Shown: positions 1 to 4,880, numbered from the stretch's first letter. The stretch is DNA of 5,232 bases from Planctomycetota bacterium (GCA_030616465.1 JAUWXH010000187.1:1-5232), one strand, 5' to 3'. Translations and numbers: made by a program. The notes: generated by a model from the letters alone, not told the origin.

Positions 1-439
1 CGACTAGACCCTGCCGGAGAACCAGGATTACTACACTGACAACGTAATCCTGACCCGCGCGGACCAAGAGGGTCTCTTCAACATCGTCCTGGAGCCCTAC
101 TTCTCGGATTGGTCGTTTAGCCCGCTGGGGACGCAGTGGGCGTATTCCGGGATGAATGGCAACCCCACATGGGATCCCGGTGAGGGCGCGGTTAATTATG
201 AAAGCCTGACTTTCTCGGCCTGGGTTGAGTCTCTTGAGTATTGGGTCGGCGACAACATCGTAAACAGGCCCGGTGTGGTGCATCTGCTCGACGATGACAT
301 CTACGTTGACATCTACTGCACTCACTGGACGAGTGGCGGCCTAGGCGGCGGCTTTGCTTACGATCGCGGGATCCCCGAGCCAGCAACGCTCTCGCTGCTG
401 GTCCTCGGCGGGCTGCTCGCGGCCGGACGCCGACGCTAA
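1..439 (+). pseudogene. PEP-CTERM secreted protein, 3' part, with in-frame amber codon
   Basis: The reading frame enters from the left edge and ends at TAA 437-439. Its product closely parallels the complete PEP-CTERM protein encoded at 2432-2941 on the other strand. Shared stretches include TLPENQD, the LTR/ITR motif, FNI, EWAY/QWAY, HLL/HLI-DDDIY or SDDIY, GGGF and PEPATLSLL. The C-terminus is a PEP motif, a hydrophobic segment and GRRR, the sorting signal recognised by exosortase in Gram-negative-type bacteria; such proteins are exported and processed at the envelope. The frame is interrupted by TAG at 5-7, exactly where the paralog has TGG (Trp41) in the same DWTLPENQD context. The next ATG (152) would yield only a 95-residue protein without signal peptide. 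I therefore call it a probable pseudogene. A base-call error is the main alternative. The segment after the TAG has 143 residues, against 128 in the paralog. The 5' end lies outside the window. Molecular role unknown. Confidence 0.75.
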
Positions 440-457
440 TCGGATTCACAATCAGGC

Positions 458-502
458 AGAACCATCACGGGTCGCTCCCTCGGGGGCGACCCGGTTCTTT
501 TT
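458..502 (+). terminator. Rho-independent terminator after PEP-CTERM gene
   Basis: Nineteen bases past the TAA, AGAACC (458-463) pairs with GGTTCT (493-498) and GGGTCGC (469-475) pairs with GCGACCC (486-492). This gives a 13-bp GC-rich stem with a 5-base bulge on the 5' side. A run of five T (498-502) follows at once. The geometry is that of an intrinsic terminator for the + strand and marks the end of this transcript. Confidence 0.85.
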
Positions 503-583
503 GCGCCCGATCGTGCTTCGGAGACAACCAGCCGACGTTACCCATTTGCCTCCCCTGACGGCCATCGTACTGGAATCAACTTT

Positions 584-614
584 GGTGCCCCAGCCTCCCA
601 GGGTGGGGGACACC
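584..614. repeat. Hairpin-forming inverted repeat
   Basis: GGTGCCCC on the left pairs with GGGGACACC on the right with a one-base bulge, and the inner AGCCT faces AGGGT around a CCC loop with one mismatch. No T-run follows on either strand, so it does not look like a terminator. It may be a dispersed palindromic repeat; function unknown. Confidence 0.45.
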
Positions 615-629
615 GCGGCAACCGACACC

Positions 630-660
630 CCGGCCAACCGCAATCACAGGCGGTTGCCGG
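630..660. repeat. Hairpin-forming inverted repeat
   Basis: CCGGCCAACCGC (630-641) and GCGGTTGCCGG (650-660) form an 11-bp stem with one bulged C and an 8-base loop AATCACAG. It is followed immediately by the 8-bp inverted repeat 661-668/695-702. No poly-T follows. Function unknown. Confidence 0.5.
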
Positions 661-798
661 CTCGCCGGCCGATCCGAACCGCGCCCGTCAGAAACCGGCG
701 AGCTGCCTGGGCCGGCACCCACCGGGATCTGCCAAACCAGAATCGAGGGCTTCGGTCCCCTTGCGTCACCGCCATCGTTGAGATAAGCTACGAGTGAG

Positions 799-819
799 AA
801 CTGACAACTGATAACTGGA
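799..819 (+). repeat. Three tandem copies of AACTGAN-like heptamer
   Basis: AACTGAC, AACTGAT and AACTGGA follow each other directly, 63 bases upstream of rpmA. This is a short low-complexity repeat; a regulatory role is possible but not shown. Confidence 0.5.
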
Positions 820-882
820 AGACGCCCCGGCCCGCCTGACCACTCGGCGGCCGGAAGCAGCCAAACGCGAAGGCGAAACCCG

Positions 883-1134
883 ATGGCACACAAAAAGGGA
901 CAAGGTTCCACTCGCAACGGGCGGGACAGCAACCCGCAATTCCGCGGCGTCAAGCTGGGCGGCGGGCAGTCGGCCAAGATCGGCTCGATCATCGTGCGTC
1001 AGTGCGGGACCAAGTTCAAACCCGGCCCCAACGTCGGCCGCGGCCGCGACGACACGCTGTTTGCCCTGCTCCCCGGCACGATCCACTTCCACGGCCGGCT
1101 CGTGTCGGTAATCCCAGCAGTGTCCGATAACTAA
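883..1134 (+). CDS. rpmA: Large ribosomal subunit protein bL27
   Basis: This 83-residue basic protein is bL27, a component of the 50S subunit whose N-terminal tail reaches the peptidyl-transferase centre. Visible signatures are the N-terminal MAHKKGQG, then RNGRDSN (11-17), GVKLGGGQ (22-29), and the core [11 protein letters not shown] (38-48) followed by [13 protein letters not shown] (50-62). Its length is normal for the family, and it begins directly with MAHKK, without the cleaved N-terminal extension found in some Firmicutes. The start ATG is fixed by this N-terminus; a weak AAGG Shine-Dalgarno (870-873) lies nine bases upstream. The gene stands alone: no rplU precedes it and no obgE follows within the window. 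It may be a second genomic copy or simply a separated locus. The last 27 codons reappear in degenerate form at 1834-1917. Confidence 0.96.
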   Translation: MAHKKGQGSTRNGRDSNPQFRGVKLGGGQSAKIGSIIVRQCGTKFKPGPNVGRGRDDTLFALLPGTIHFHGRLVSVIPAVSDN

Positions 1135-1162
1135 AAGCGCCCAACACCCCCCTCTGAAGAGC

Positions 1163-1207
1163 CGCAGGCTTCAGCCTGCGCGGGGCCGCGCGGACTGAAA
1201 TCCGCGC
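1163..1207. repeat. Twin hairpins with TTCA and TGAA loops
   Basis: Hairpin one is CGCAGGC-TTCA-GCCTGCG (1163-1180). Hairpin two is GCGCGGA-C-TGAA-A-TCCGCGC (1188-1207). They start 28 bases after the rpmA stop. The loops are reverse complements of each other, so the pair is a head-to-head inverted arrangement, and the loop tetramer is the one shared by the hairpins at 4835-5040. No T-run follows, so intrinsic termination is unlikely. This looks like a REP-type palindrome pair. Confidence 0.6.
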
Positions 1208-1440
1208 CTCGTCCGCTTCGATTACCGTCTCTAAGCGTGCCGCCACTTCACCCGTACAGCCAGCTCGCCCTCAGCAGGCCCTGACTCCTACGCACGAGCA
1301 GCACACGAACTCGCCGTATGTGCGCCAGCGCTCGTTAGCGCGCCGCCTGCCGCCCATCACACAAACAAGGCTCAATCCTTGATACACTGCCCCTCGGCCC
1401 ACCCACAGGGTCGTGCCCCGGACAGCCTAGGGAGACCGGC
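1208..1440. other. Intergenic region upstream of protease fragment
   Basis: No gene is supported here. A small perfect hairpin GCGCT-CGTT-AGCGC lies at 1328-1341. TACACT at 1383-1388 could serve as a -10 element for the protease fragment, but there is no convincing -35 at the proper distance, so I do not call a promoter. Confidence 0.5.
1429..1434 (+). promoter_or_regulatory. Shine-Dalgarno of protease fragment
   Basis: AGGGAG sits six bases upstream of ATG 1441. It supports that start and shows that the 5' end of this gene is intact even though its 3' end is lost. Confidence 0.65.
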
Positions 1441-1803
1441 ATGCACAAAAGAGGACGTTTGATCGGCATCGCGTTGGCGGCGCTGGCCGTGCTGGCGGCC
1501 GGTCAAGGCCGCCGCGAGCCAGTCGCCGAGTCCCGACCGGCCGCCGAACGCAAGAGCACGGAAATCCCGTTTGAGCTGAGCAGCAACAAGCCCTTCGTAC
1601 AGGTGCGCGTGAACGATTCCGACCCCCTGTGGTTCATATTCGATACCGGCGCCGGCGGTTACTGCATCACCCGCAGACGCGCAGACTTGATGGGGTTGCA
1701 GCTTGAAGGCGAAAAACAGATGCATACCGGGGCCGGCGAGGGCGCGCTGATCAGCATCGCGGCGACGAGCGCTTCCGGGTCAAGCTCAAACTGCGAAGAC
1801 TAA
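1441..1803 (+). pseudogene. Secreted retropepsin-like aspartic protease, N-terminal fragment
   Basis: The 120-residue frame starts with a signal peptide (basic KRGR, then hydrophobic LIGIALAALAVLAAG, about residues 7-21). A single-domain aspartic-protease-like segment follows: substrate-strand residues PFVQVRVND (51-59), then LWFIFDTGAGGYCI (63-76) with the catalytic triplet D68-T69-G70, and a GAGEG turn (97-101). Family members carrying this kind of domain normally run well beyond 200 residues after a signal peptide. Here the frame ends in a non-family tail (SASGSSSNCED) and TAA. A KL-rich reading typical of the next strand (RFRVKLKL) appears in another frame from about 1767 but stops at TGA 1806-1808, suggesting a frameshift near the break. 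A degenerate rpmA tail follows 30 bases later. I infer a truncated gene, probably inactive. It could still be expressed as a short secreted peptide. Confidence 0.7.
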
Positions 1804-1833
1804 TCTGAGCGGGTGGCTCGGCGTACCCGATTC

Positions 1834-1917
1834 GACGCGCTGTCCGCCCTGCCGCCCGGCACCGTCCACTTCCCCGGCCAGCTCGTGTCGGTGATCCGGC
1901 AAGCGGCCGATAACTGA
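1834..1917 (+). pseudogene. Degenerate second copy of the rpmA 3' end
   Basis: Read in frame from GAC 1834 to TGA 1915-1917, this encodes 27 residues that align without gaps to residues 57-83 of the intact bL27 at 883-1134. By hand count 17 of 27 residues match, including PGT, HF, LVSVI and the terminal DN. At DNA level 67 of 84 bases match positions 1051-1134. Upstream similarity fades: ARRTRF stands where VGRGRD would be expected. There is no start codon or bL27 N-terminus, so it cannot make a ribosomal protein. It lies on the same strand as rpmA, about 780 bases downstream. It is either the tail of a duplicated rpmA cut by a rearrangement, or an old decayed paralog. Confidence 0.8.
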
Positions 1918-2144
1918 GAAAGCGGCACGGCCGAACCGCGCGTGACAAAGCGGGCTTCGGTGCCGGTGCTCGCTGGCGTCCGCGGGGGCGAACGCCCGGA
2001 CCAAGCGTCGGGAGCGAGGCAACAGCGTGCTGCTGGGACACGCTCTGCCGCACGTGCCCCGCCTGAGGGCCCGTCATCGGCGCTGCTTGGTAGCCACGAT
2101 GCACGCGGTCGTGGCCGTGGGAGCCGGCACAATCCACGTATCGG

Positions 2145-2285
2145 GCAGTTCGGGCTTTCCAGGACCACCTCCCAGGCGGGAAGTTGCCATGCATGATGAA
2201 GGTGTGATCTCATGGAGTCTGAATCTGTACTGATGCGGTATTCGGCTGTCAGGCACTCGGCCAGCAGCATGTCAAGCGACATCAC
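2145..2285 (-). pseudogene. Possible relic of PxpC/KipA-type carboxyltransferase
   Basis: A minus-strand frame reads LDMLLAE followed shortly by AEYRISTDSDSM and then LESPNCP. The 5-oxoprolinase subunit C / biotin-dependent carboxyltransferase family (CT_A_B) has a conserved stretch of the type YRVSPxSDRMGxRL followed some 20 residues later by SEPxxPG. The order and spacing fit, but the GxRL part is altered, the frame has a stop just before the start of the match, and nothing of the family is visible beyond NCP in this frame. The call rests on pattern recognition of about 15 residues. It could be coincidence. Confidence 0.25.
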
Positions 2286-2336
2286 CTACAAGAAATCGAG
2301 TCTTTCAGCTACGGCGGCACGGTCACCCCACGCCAA

Positions 2337-2361
2337 GACGCTGCGTCAATTGCGCGGCGTC
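2337..2361 (-). terminator. Hairpin downstream of PEP-CTERM gene, weak terminator candidate
   Basis: GACGCTGCG and CGCGGCGTC form a 9-bp stem (one G-T wobble) with loop TCAATTG. On the minus strand it begins 70 bases past the stop of the PEP-CTERM gene. Only two T follow the stem, so intrinsic termination would be weak; it may simply stabilise the 3' end. Confidence 0.3.
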
Positions 2362-2431
2362 TTCGAAGGAGGTCTTTCTCTACGATCGTGACGACGAAGG
2401 CCGATTTGAACAGCCGTCGCCGGCGTCGCGA

Positions 2432-2941
2432 TCAGCGCCGACGGCCGAACAGCAAACCCGCCAGGCCGAGCAGCGACAACGTGGCCGGTTCCGGCACGGC
2501 CCGCAGGTAGGAGAACCCACCGCCGCCGCCGCCACCGATCCACCCCGTGAACATGATGTCCAGGTAAATGTCGTCTGAGATCAGGTGCAGGACCGCGTCC
2601 TGGCCGACCGTGCCGGACGGATTGTGGCCGGCCCACACGATCCAAGTCTGGAAGTCCAGCGACTCCCAGTCCTCGGCGTTGCCGTAGGCCCACTCGGTGT
2701 CGAGGGGGCTGACACCATCCTGGTAGCCATCTTCCTGCTTGATGTTGAAGATACCTTGCGTGTCCTTGCGCGTGATCCAGATGTTGTCGGTGATGCGGTC
2801 CTGGTTTTCCGGCAGGGTCCAGTCCGCCCAGCTGGGCTTCTCGAACGCGTAGTCCAGTCCCAACCAGACTTCGGTGGCAAGCGCATTCGTCGCCCCACAG
2901 ATCAGGAGTCCGGTCACAGCTACTAAAGCTATCTTCCGCAT
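2432..2941 (-). CDS. PEP-CTERM sorting domain protein
   Basis: This is a complete 169-residue secreted protein. Residues 1-22 form a signal peptide (MRKIALVAVTGLLICG, cleavage likely after NALA). The body has Trp/Asp-rich segments: ADWTLPENQD (39-48), IWITRKDTQGIFNI (54-67), TEWAYG (82-87), AVLHLISDDIYLDI (116-129) and a seven-glycine run (136-142). The C-terminal VPEPATLSLL plus GRRR is the PEP-CTERM signal, which directs exosortase-dependent processing at the outer envelope. The start is set by AAGAGGA (2950-2956) eight bases upstream and by the signal peptide; the open frame extends further upstream to about 3571, but that part is not protein-like. The body matches the interrupted copy at 1-439, so the two are paralogs on opposite strands. 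Function of the body is unknown; such proteins are often linked to exopolysaccharide or biofilm matrix. A promoter candidate lies at 3102-3130. Confidence 0.9.
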   Translation of the reverse strand: MRKIALVAVTGLLICGATNALATEVWLGLDYAFEKPSWADWTLPENQDRITDNIWITRKDTQGIFNIKQEDGYQDGVSPLDTEWAYGNAEDWESLDFQTWIVWAGHNPSGTVGQDAVLHLISDDIYLDIMFTGWIGGGGGGGFSYLRAVPEPATLSLLGLAGLLFGRRR

Positions 2942-2949
2942 GATGCTGT

Positions 2950-2956
2950 TCCTCTT
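2950..2956 (-). promoter_or_regulatory. Shine-Dalgarno of PEP-CTERM gene
   Basis: On the minus strand AAGAGGA is followed by eight bases and ATG (2941-2939). It selects this start over the longer upstream open frame. Confidence 0.7.
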
Positions 2957-3101
2957 ACCCCGGAATCGGCACAGCACACTTGCAGGCGCGGCTTGAACGC
3001 GCGCCCACACATCCAGGTCTAGCCGAATTCCAGGGCTCTCTGGCTCCGAACACCAGTTACATAGTGGAGAAGGCCCGCTTCCTCCTCCTGCCTGTTGAGT
3101 C

Positions 3102-3130
3102 ATTGTAGGCGATGCCCGCCCACCAGGCAA
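3102..3130 (-). promoter_or_regulatory. Sigma70-type promoter candidate for PEP-CTERM gene
   Basis: On the minus strand TTGCCT (3130-3125) and TACAAT (3107-3102) are separated by exactly 17 bases. The -10 matches TATAAT at five of six positions and the -35 matches TTGACA at four of six. Transcription from it would give a leader of about 150 bases containing a purine-rich AGGAGGAGGAAG stretch (3077-3088) and a weak hairpin (2985-3005). The long leader leaves room for regulation, but I see no known riboswitch. Confidence 0.45.
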
Positions 3131-3236
3131 GCACAAACGCACCAAAGACACGGTTGCGATCGTCCGAAGTGGCGGGCGCGTCCGGTAGTTTGTCAGCCGT
3201 GGCGTAGCGGCGACGTGGGCAGCGCGACATGCATGA

Positions 3237-3536
3237 TGGCGCGCCTTATGGGACGGCAGCGACACCGAGGCCGGCGTGTACGACGTGGACTTCCAGGCCT
3301 GGGACTTGACGGGCAACTCGCAGCTCGCTGAGGACGCCGAGACGGTCTGCCTCGAGGAGTCCATCCCCGGCGACCTGAACGGCGACGGGTGCGTCGACCA
3401 GGCCGATTTGGGCATCTTACTGACTGACTGGGGCTGCACGGACGGAGAGTGCCCGGGCGACTGCGACGACGACGGAGATACCGACCAATCCGACCTGGGA
3501 ATCCTGCTGACCCACTGGGGCGAGAGTTGCCCGTAG
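3237..3536 (+). pseudogene. Dockerin-type C-terminal fragment of a large secreted protein
   Basis: The frame opens after TGA 3234-3236 and ends with TAG 3534-3536. From about 3246 it reads like the end of a planctomycete secreted protein: SDTEAGVYDVDFQAWD, then ETVCLEE, then two dockerin type I repeats. Repeat one has the calcium loop DLNGDGCVDQADLG with LLTDWG; repeat two has DCDDDGDTDQSDLG with LLTHWG, ending SCP. Asp/Asn residues at loop positions 1, 3, 5, 9 and 12 are kept in both, so the motif itself is undamaged. GTG codons at 3276 and 3285 lack a Shine-Dalgarno and fall inside conserved sequence, so I infer the upstream part, probably several hundred residues, was lost by rearrangement near 3237-3246. 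It points away from the divergent PEP-CTERM gene. A 72-bp fold-back starts four bases after the stop. Confidence 0.75.
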
Positions 3537-3540
3537 ACAC

Positions 3541-3612
3541 GTAGGGCAGGTCGAGCCGCGAGACCTCCCACAGCCGATCGTGGCAGGTGTCGGTGCGCTC
3601 CACCTGCCCTAC
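3541..3612. repeat. 72-bp fold-back element bounded by GTAG and CTAC
   Basis: GTAGGGCAGGT at 3541-3551 is perfectly inverted as ACCTGCCCTAC at 3602-3612, and the arms extend to 16 bases with one mismatch. Inside them 3559-3571 pairs with 3580-3592 at 11 of 13 positions around an 8-base loop AGCCGATC. The whole unit folds into one long imperfect hairpin. A GTAG tetranucleotide next to a hairpin is the hallmark of REP elements mobilised by RAYT (Y1-family) transposases; here GTAG is outermost on both strands. No transposase is present in the window. It may also act as a transcript end for the dockerin fragment, although no T-run follows. Confidence 0.7.
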
Positions 3613-3743
3613 AATTCTACCGATTGATCGAACACGTAGTCCGCGCGATGGCGGGTGGCATGCCCAAGCCGGAGGCGCGGGCATGTAATCGCATAGCAGT
3701 ACATGACCGCGCTGCGCTTGGCCATGCCACACGGCCAGGCTGC

Positions 3744-4622
3744 TCAAAGGGATGCGGAGGTCGGGAGGGTTGCCTTGAAGAATGGGCCGGAGTCGAGGCT
3801 GACGCGAACGATGCCGGTGGTGGGCGAGGCGGGGTCGAAGCGGATGGTGATGGAGCGAATGTTTTCGCCGGTGAGCGTGATCTCGCCGGCCGAGGGGATC
3901 AAGCTGCCGGCCGTCCGAAACGAGACGAGCACGTCGGACATGGCAGCAATCCAGGTCTCGGCACCGCCGTGGATCGTCCCCGCGAAGCTCGACACGGTCG
4001 CGGCAGTGGCGGCCGGATCATAGCTGACGGTGCCGTTGCCGGTCACGCCGAGCGAACCGGCACCGTCGCTGTAGCTCACGTTCCAAGTGCCGGTAAGGCC
4101 GATGCCGGCGTCGGCCCGCTCATATATGACGCCGACCGAGCCGGCGAGCGTCTTATCGTTGCAGGTCAGGTCGGCGAACTGAAGCGTGACACGCTTGGCG
4201 TCGGGGTCGAGCGAACCCGCGACCGTGCCGGAGCAGGTGTAGTCGGAACTCGCGAACGGGGCGCAGCCGGTGCCGAAGTCGAGCGTGAGGTCGTAGACCA
4301 GCGGGTCCTGCTCACCCATCGTCAGCGTGACCGCGGGACACGAGCCGAAGGTCATCGGCTTGGCAGCGAACGCTTTGGCCTGGCGCAGCGGGAGCTCGTC
4401 AGCCCGGGCGATGGCTTGGGCGGTGCCGGCGGTCTGCGAGAGCGATTCCGCGGCCCGGGCGGCCGTCGCGAGGGCGGCTTTCTCGCCGGCGGTCAAATCA
4501 GTCACACGCGCGGCATCCGCGGGTCCGCTGGTGGGCACGGGCGCCTGCGGGCAGCCGGCCAGAAGCGTCACTGCCAGCAGCGGGATCGAGATCACCGACA
4601 GCAAGTGGCGAAACCGCTTCAT
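3744..4622 (-). CDS. Putative secreted lipoprotein of unknown function
   Basis: This is a complete 292-residue protein with a lipoprotein signal peptide: basic MKRFRH, hydrophobic residues 7-22, and lipobox L21-A22-G23-C24. After cleavage it would be lipid-anchored at Cys24 and face the periplasm or cell surface. A Pro-rich linker and an Ala-rich, probably helical region (35-90) follow. From about 95 to the end the protein is rich in Thr, Ser and Gly with alternating hydrophobics, suggesting a beta-sandwich. Four cysteines after the lipid Cys (95, 120, 130, 154) could form two disulfides. I recognise no catalytic motif or named family. The ATG is supported by GGGAGG (4630-4635) seven bases upstream, and an extended -10 promoter sits at 4650-4658. 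No partner gene is adjacent. Only very long antisense frames overlap it, and these are composition artefacts. Confidence 0.88.
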   Translation of the reverse strand: MKRFRHLLSVISIPLLAVTLLAGCPQAPVPTSGPADAARVTDLTAGEKAALATAARAAESLSQTAGTAQAIARADELPLRQAKAFAAKPMTFGSCPAVTLTMGEQDPLVYDLTLDFGTGCAPFASSDYTCSGTVAGSLDPDAKRVTLQFADLTCNDKTLAGSVGVIYERADAGIGLTGTWNVSYSDGAGSLGVTGNGTVSYDPAATAATVSSFAGTIHGGAETWIAAMSDVLVSFRTAGSLIPSAGEITLTGENIRSITIRFDPASPTTGIVRVSLDSGPFFKATLPTSASL

Positions 4623-4629
4623 GTTAGGC

Positions 4630-4635
4630 CCTCCC
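4630..4635 (-). promoter_or_regulatory. Shine-Dalgarno of lipoprotein gene
   Basis: GGGAGG on the minus strand, seven bases from ATG 4622-4620. It is strong and well placed, and confirms the start. Confidence 0.75.
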
Positions 4636-4649
4636 AGGCCGCGAACGAC

Positions 4650-4658
4650 ATTATATCA
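4650..4658 (-). promoter_or_regulatory. Extended -10 promoter of lipoprotein gene
   Basis: On the minus strand the bases read TGATATAAT, i.e. TG-N-TATAAT, a perfect extended -10. No recognisable -35 lies 16-18 bases upstream, which extended -10 promoters tolerate. Transcription would start near 4643 and leave a leader of about 20 bases carrying the Shine-Dalgarno. Confidence 0.65.
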
Positions 4659-4834
4659 GAACCGGGGCCACACAGGACGCAGCCCGACGTATGTATCGAC
4701 CATGCCGGGCCGTGGCCGTTAGTCTTAAGGGCACGCGTTGTGCGCATTATCCCTCGACGGGACGACGCGGACCGGGTGTCCGCACACGGAGATCGCGCGG
4801 GTGTGCGTCACTTCAAGGGGTAGCGTTGAGGCGT

Positions 4835-4852
4835 GACCGGCTTCAGCCGGTC
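4835..4852. repeat. Hairpin H1 (TTCA loop)
   Basis: GACCGGC-TTCA-GCCGGTC, a perfect 7-bp stem. It is separated by eight bases from H2, the same spacing as between H5 and H6. H1 and the reverse complement of H6 agree at 16 of 18 bases. Confidence 0.75.
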
Positions 4853-4860
4853 GGCCGATG

Positions 4861-4880
4861 CCGCCGCCTTTAGGCGGTGG
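4861..4880. repeat. Hairpin H2 (TTTA loop)
   Basis: CCGCCGCC-TTTA-GGCGGTGG forms an 8-bp stem with one G-T wobble. It is the mirror partner of H5 by position and size, though the stem sequence differs. Confidence 0.7.

Larger units (their letters stand above)
503..882. other. Non-coding, hairpin-rich intergenic region
   Basis: No convincing gene lies between the terminator and rpmA; the open frames here lack start signals and recognisable motifs. The stretch holds several foldable inverted repeats (584-614, 630-660, and CTCGCCGG 661-668 with CCGGCGAG 695-702) and a short tandem repeat at 799-819. No rplU (bL21) gene is present, although it commonly precedes rpmA. I could not define a convincing promoter for rpmA. 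Confidence 0.6.
1918..2431. other. Gene-poor region with possible relic
   Basis: No intact gene is supported in these 514 bases. The open frames on both strands lack coherent family motifs, apart from a possible relic at 2145-2285 on the minus strand. Short hairpins occur at 1978-2001 (GTCC/GGAC around GGGC/GCCC), 2269-2282 (ATGTC/GACAT) and 2337-2361. The segment 2360-2420 reads as VFLYDRDDEGRFEQ in one + frame, which looks protein-like, but I cannot assign it. Confidence 0.5.

Noticed and set aside
5..7. Amber codon recoded as an amino acid throughout the genome
   Set aside because: The dockerin fragment ends its family-typical C-terminus with TAG (3534-3536), so TAG appears to act as a normal stop here.
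354..797. + strand 147-codon frame crossing the terminator
   Set aside because: It overlaps the PEP-CTERM tail in another frame and reads through a strong intrinsic terminator; the product has no motif.
1751..2194. Long minus-strand open frames over 1751-2285 as genes
   Set aside because: They run antisense to the rpmA-like tail and are Arg/Pro-rich without coherent motifs. Only the 2145-2285 part shows possible family similarity, and it is listed separately at low confidence.
1942..2233. Two overlapping + strand open frames as small genes
   Set aside because: Neither has a Shine-Dalgarno, signal peptide or recognisable motif; composition alone explains them.
2942..3101. Riboswitch in the long leader of the PEP-CTERM gene
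   Set aside because: Only a weak hairpin (2985-3005) is visible and no known aptamer signature; leader length alone is not evidence.
2942..3571. 210-codon upstream extension of the PEP-CTERM gene on the minus strand
   Set aside because: The extension is not protein-like, overlaps the dockerin fragment antisense, and would bury the clear signal peptide and Shine-Dalgarno at 2941-2956.
3659..3685. CATGCCC/GGGCATG inverted repeat as terminator of the lipoprotein gene
   Set aside because: A 7-bp stem with a 13-base loop and no T-run on the minus strand; too weak to call.
3624..4823. A 399-codon open frame on the + strand opposite the lipoprotein gene
   Set aside because: It is antisense to a gene with a lipobox, Shine-Dalgarno and extended -10. 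Its product is Gly/Arg/Ala-rich without motifs, as expected from GC-rich shadow frames.
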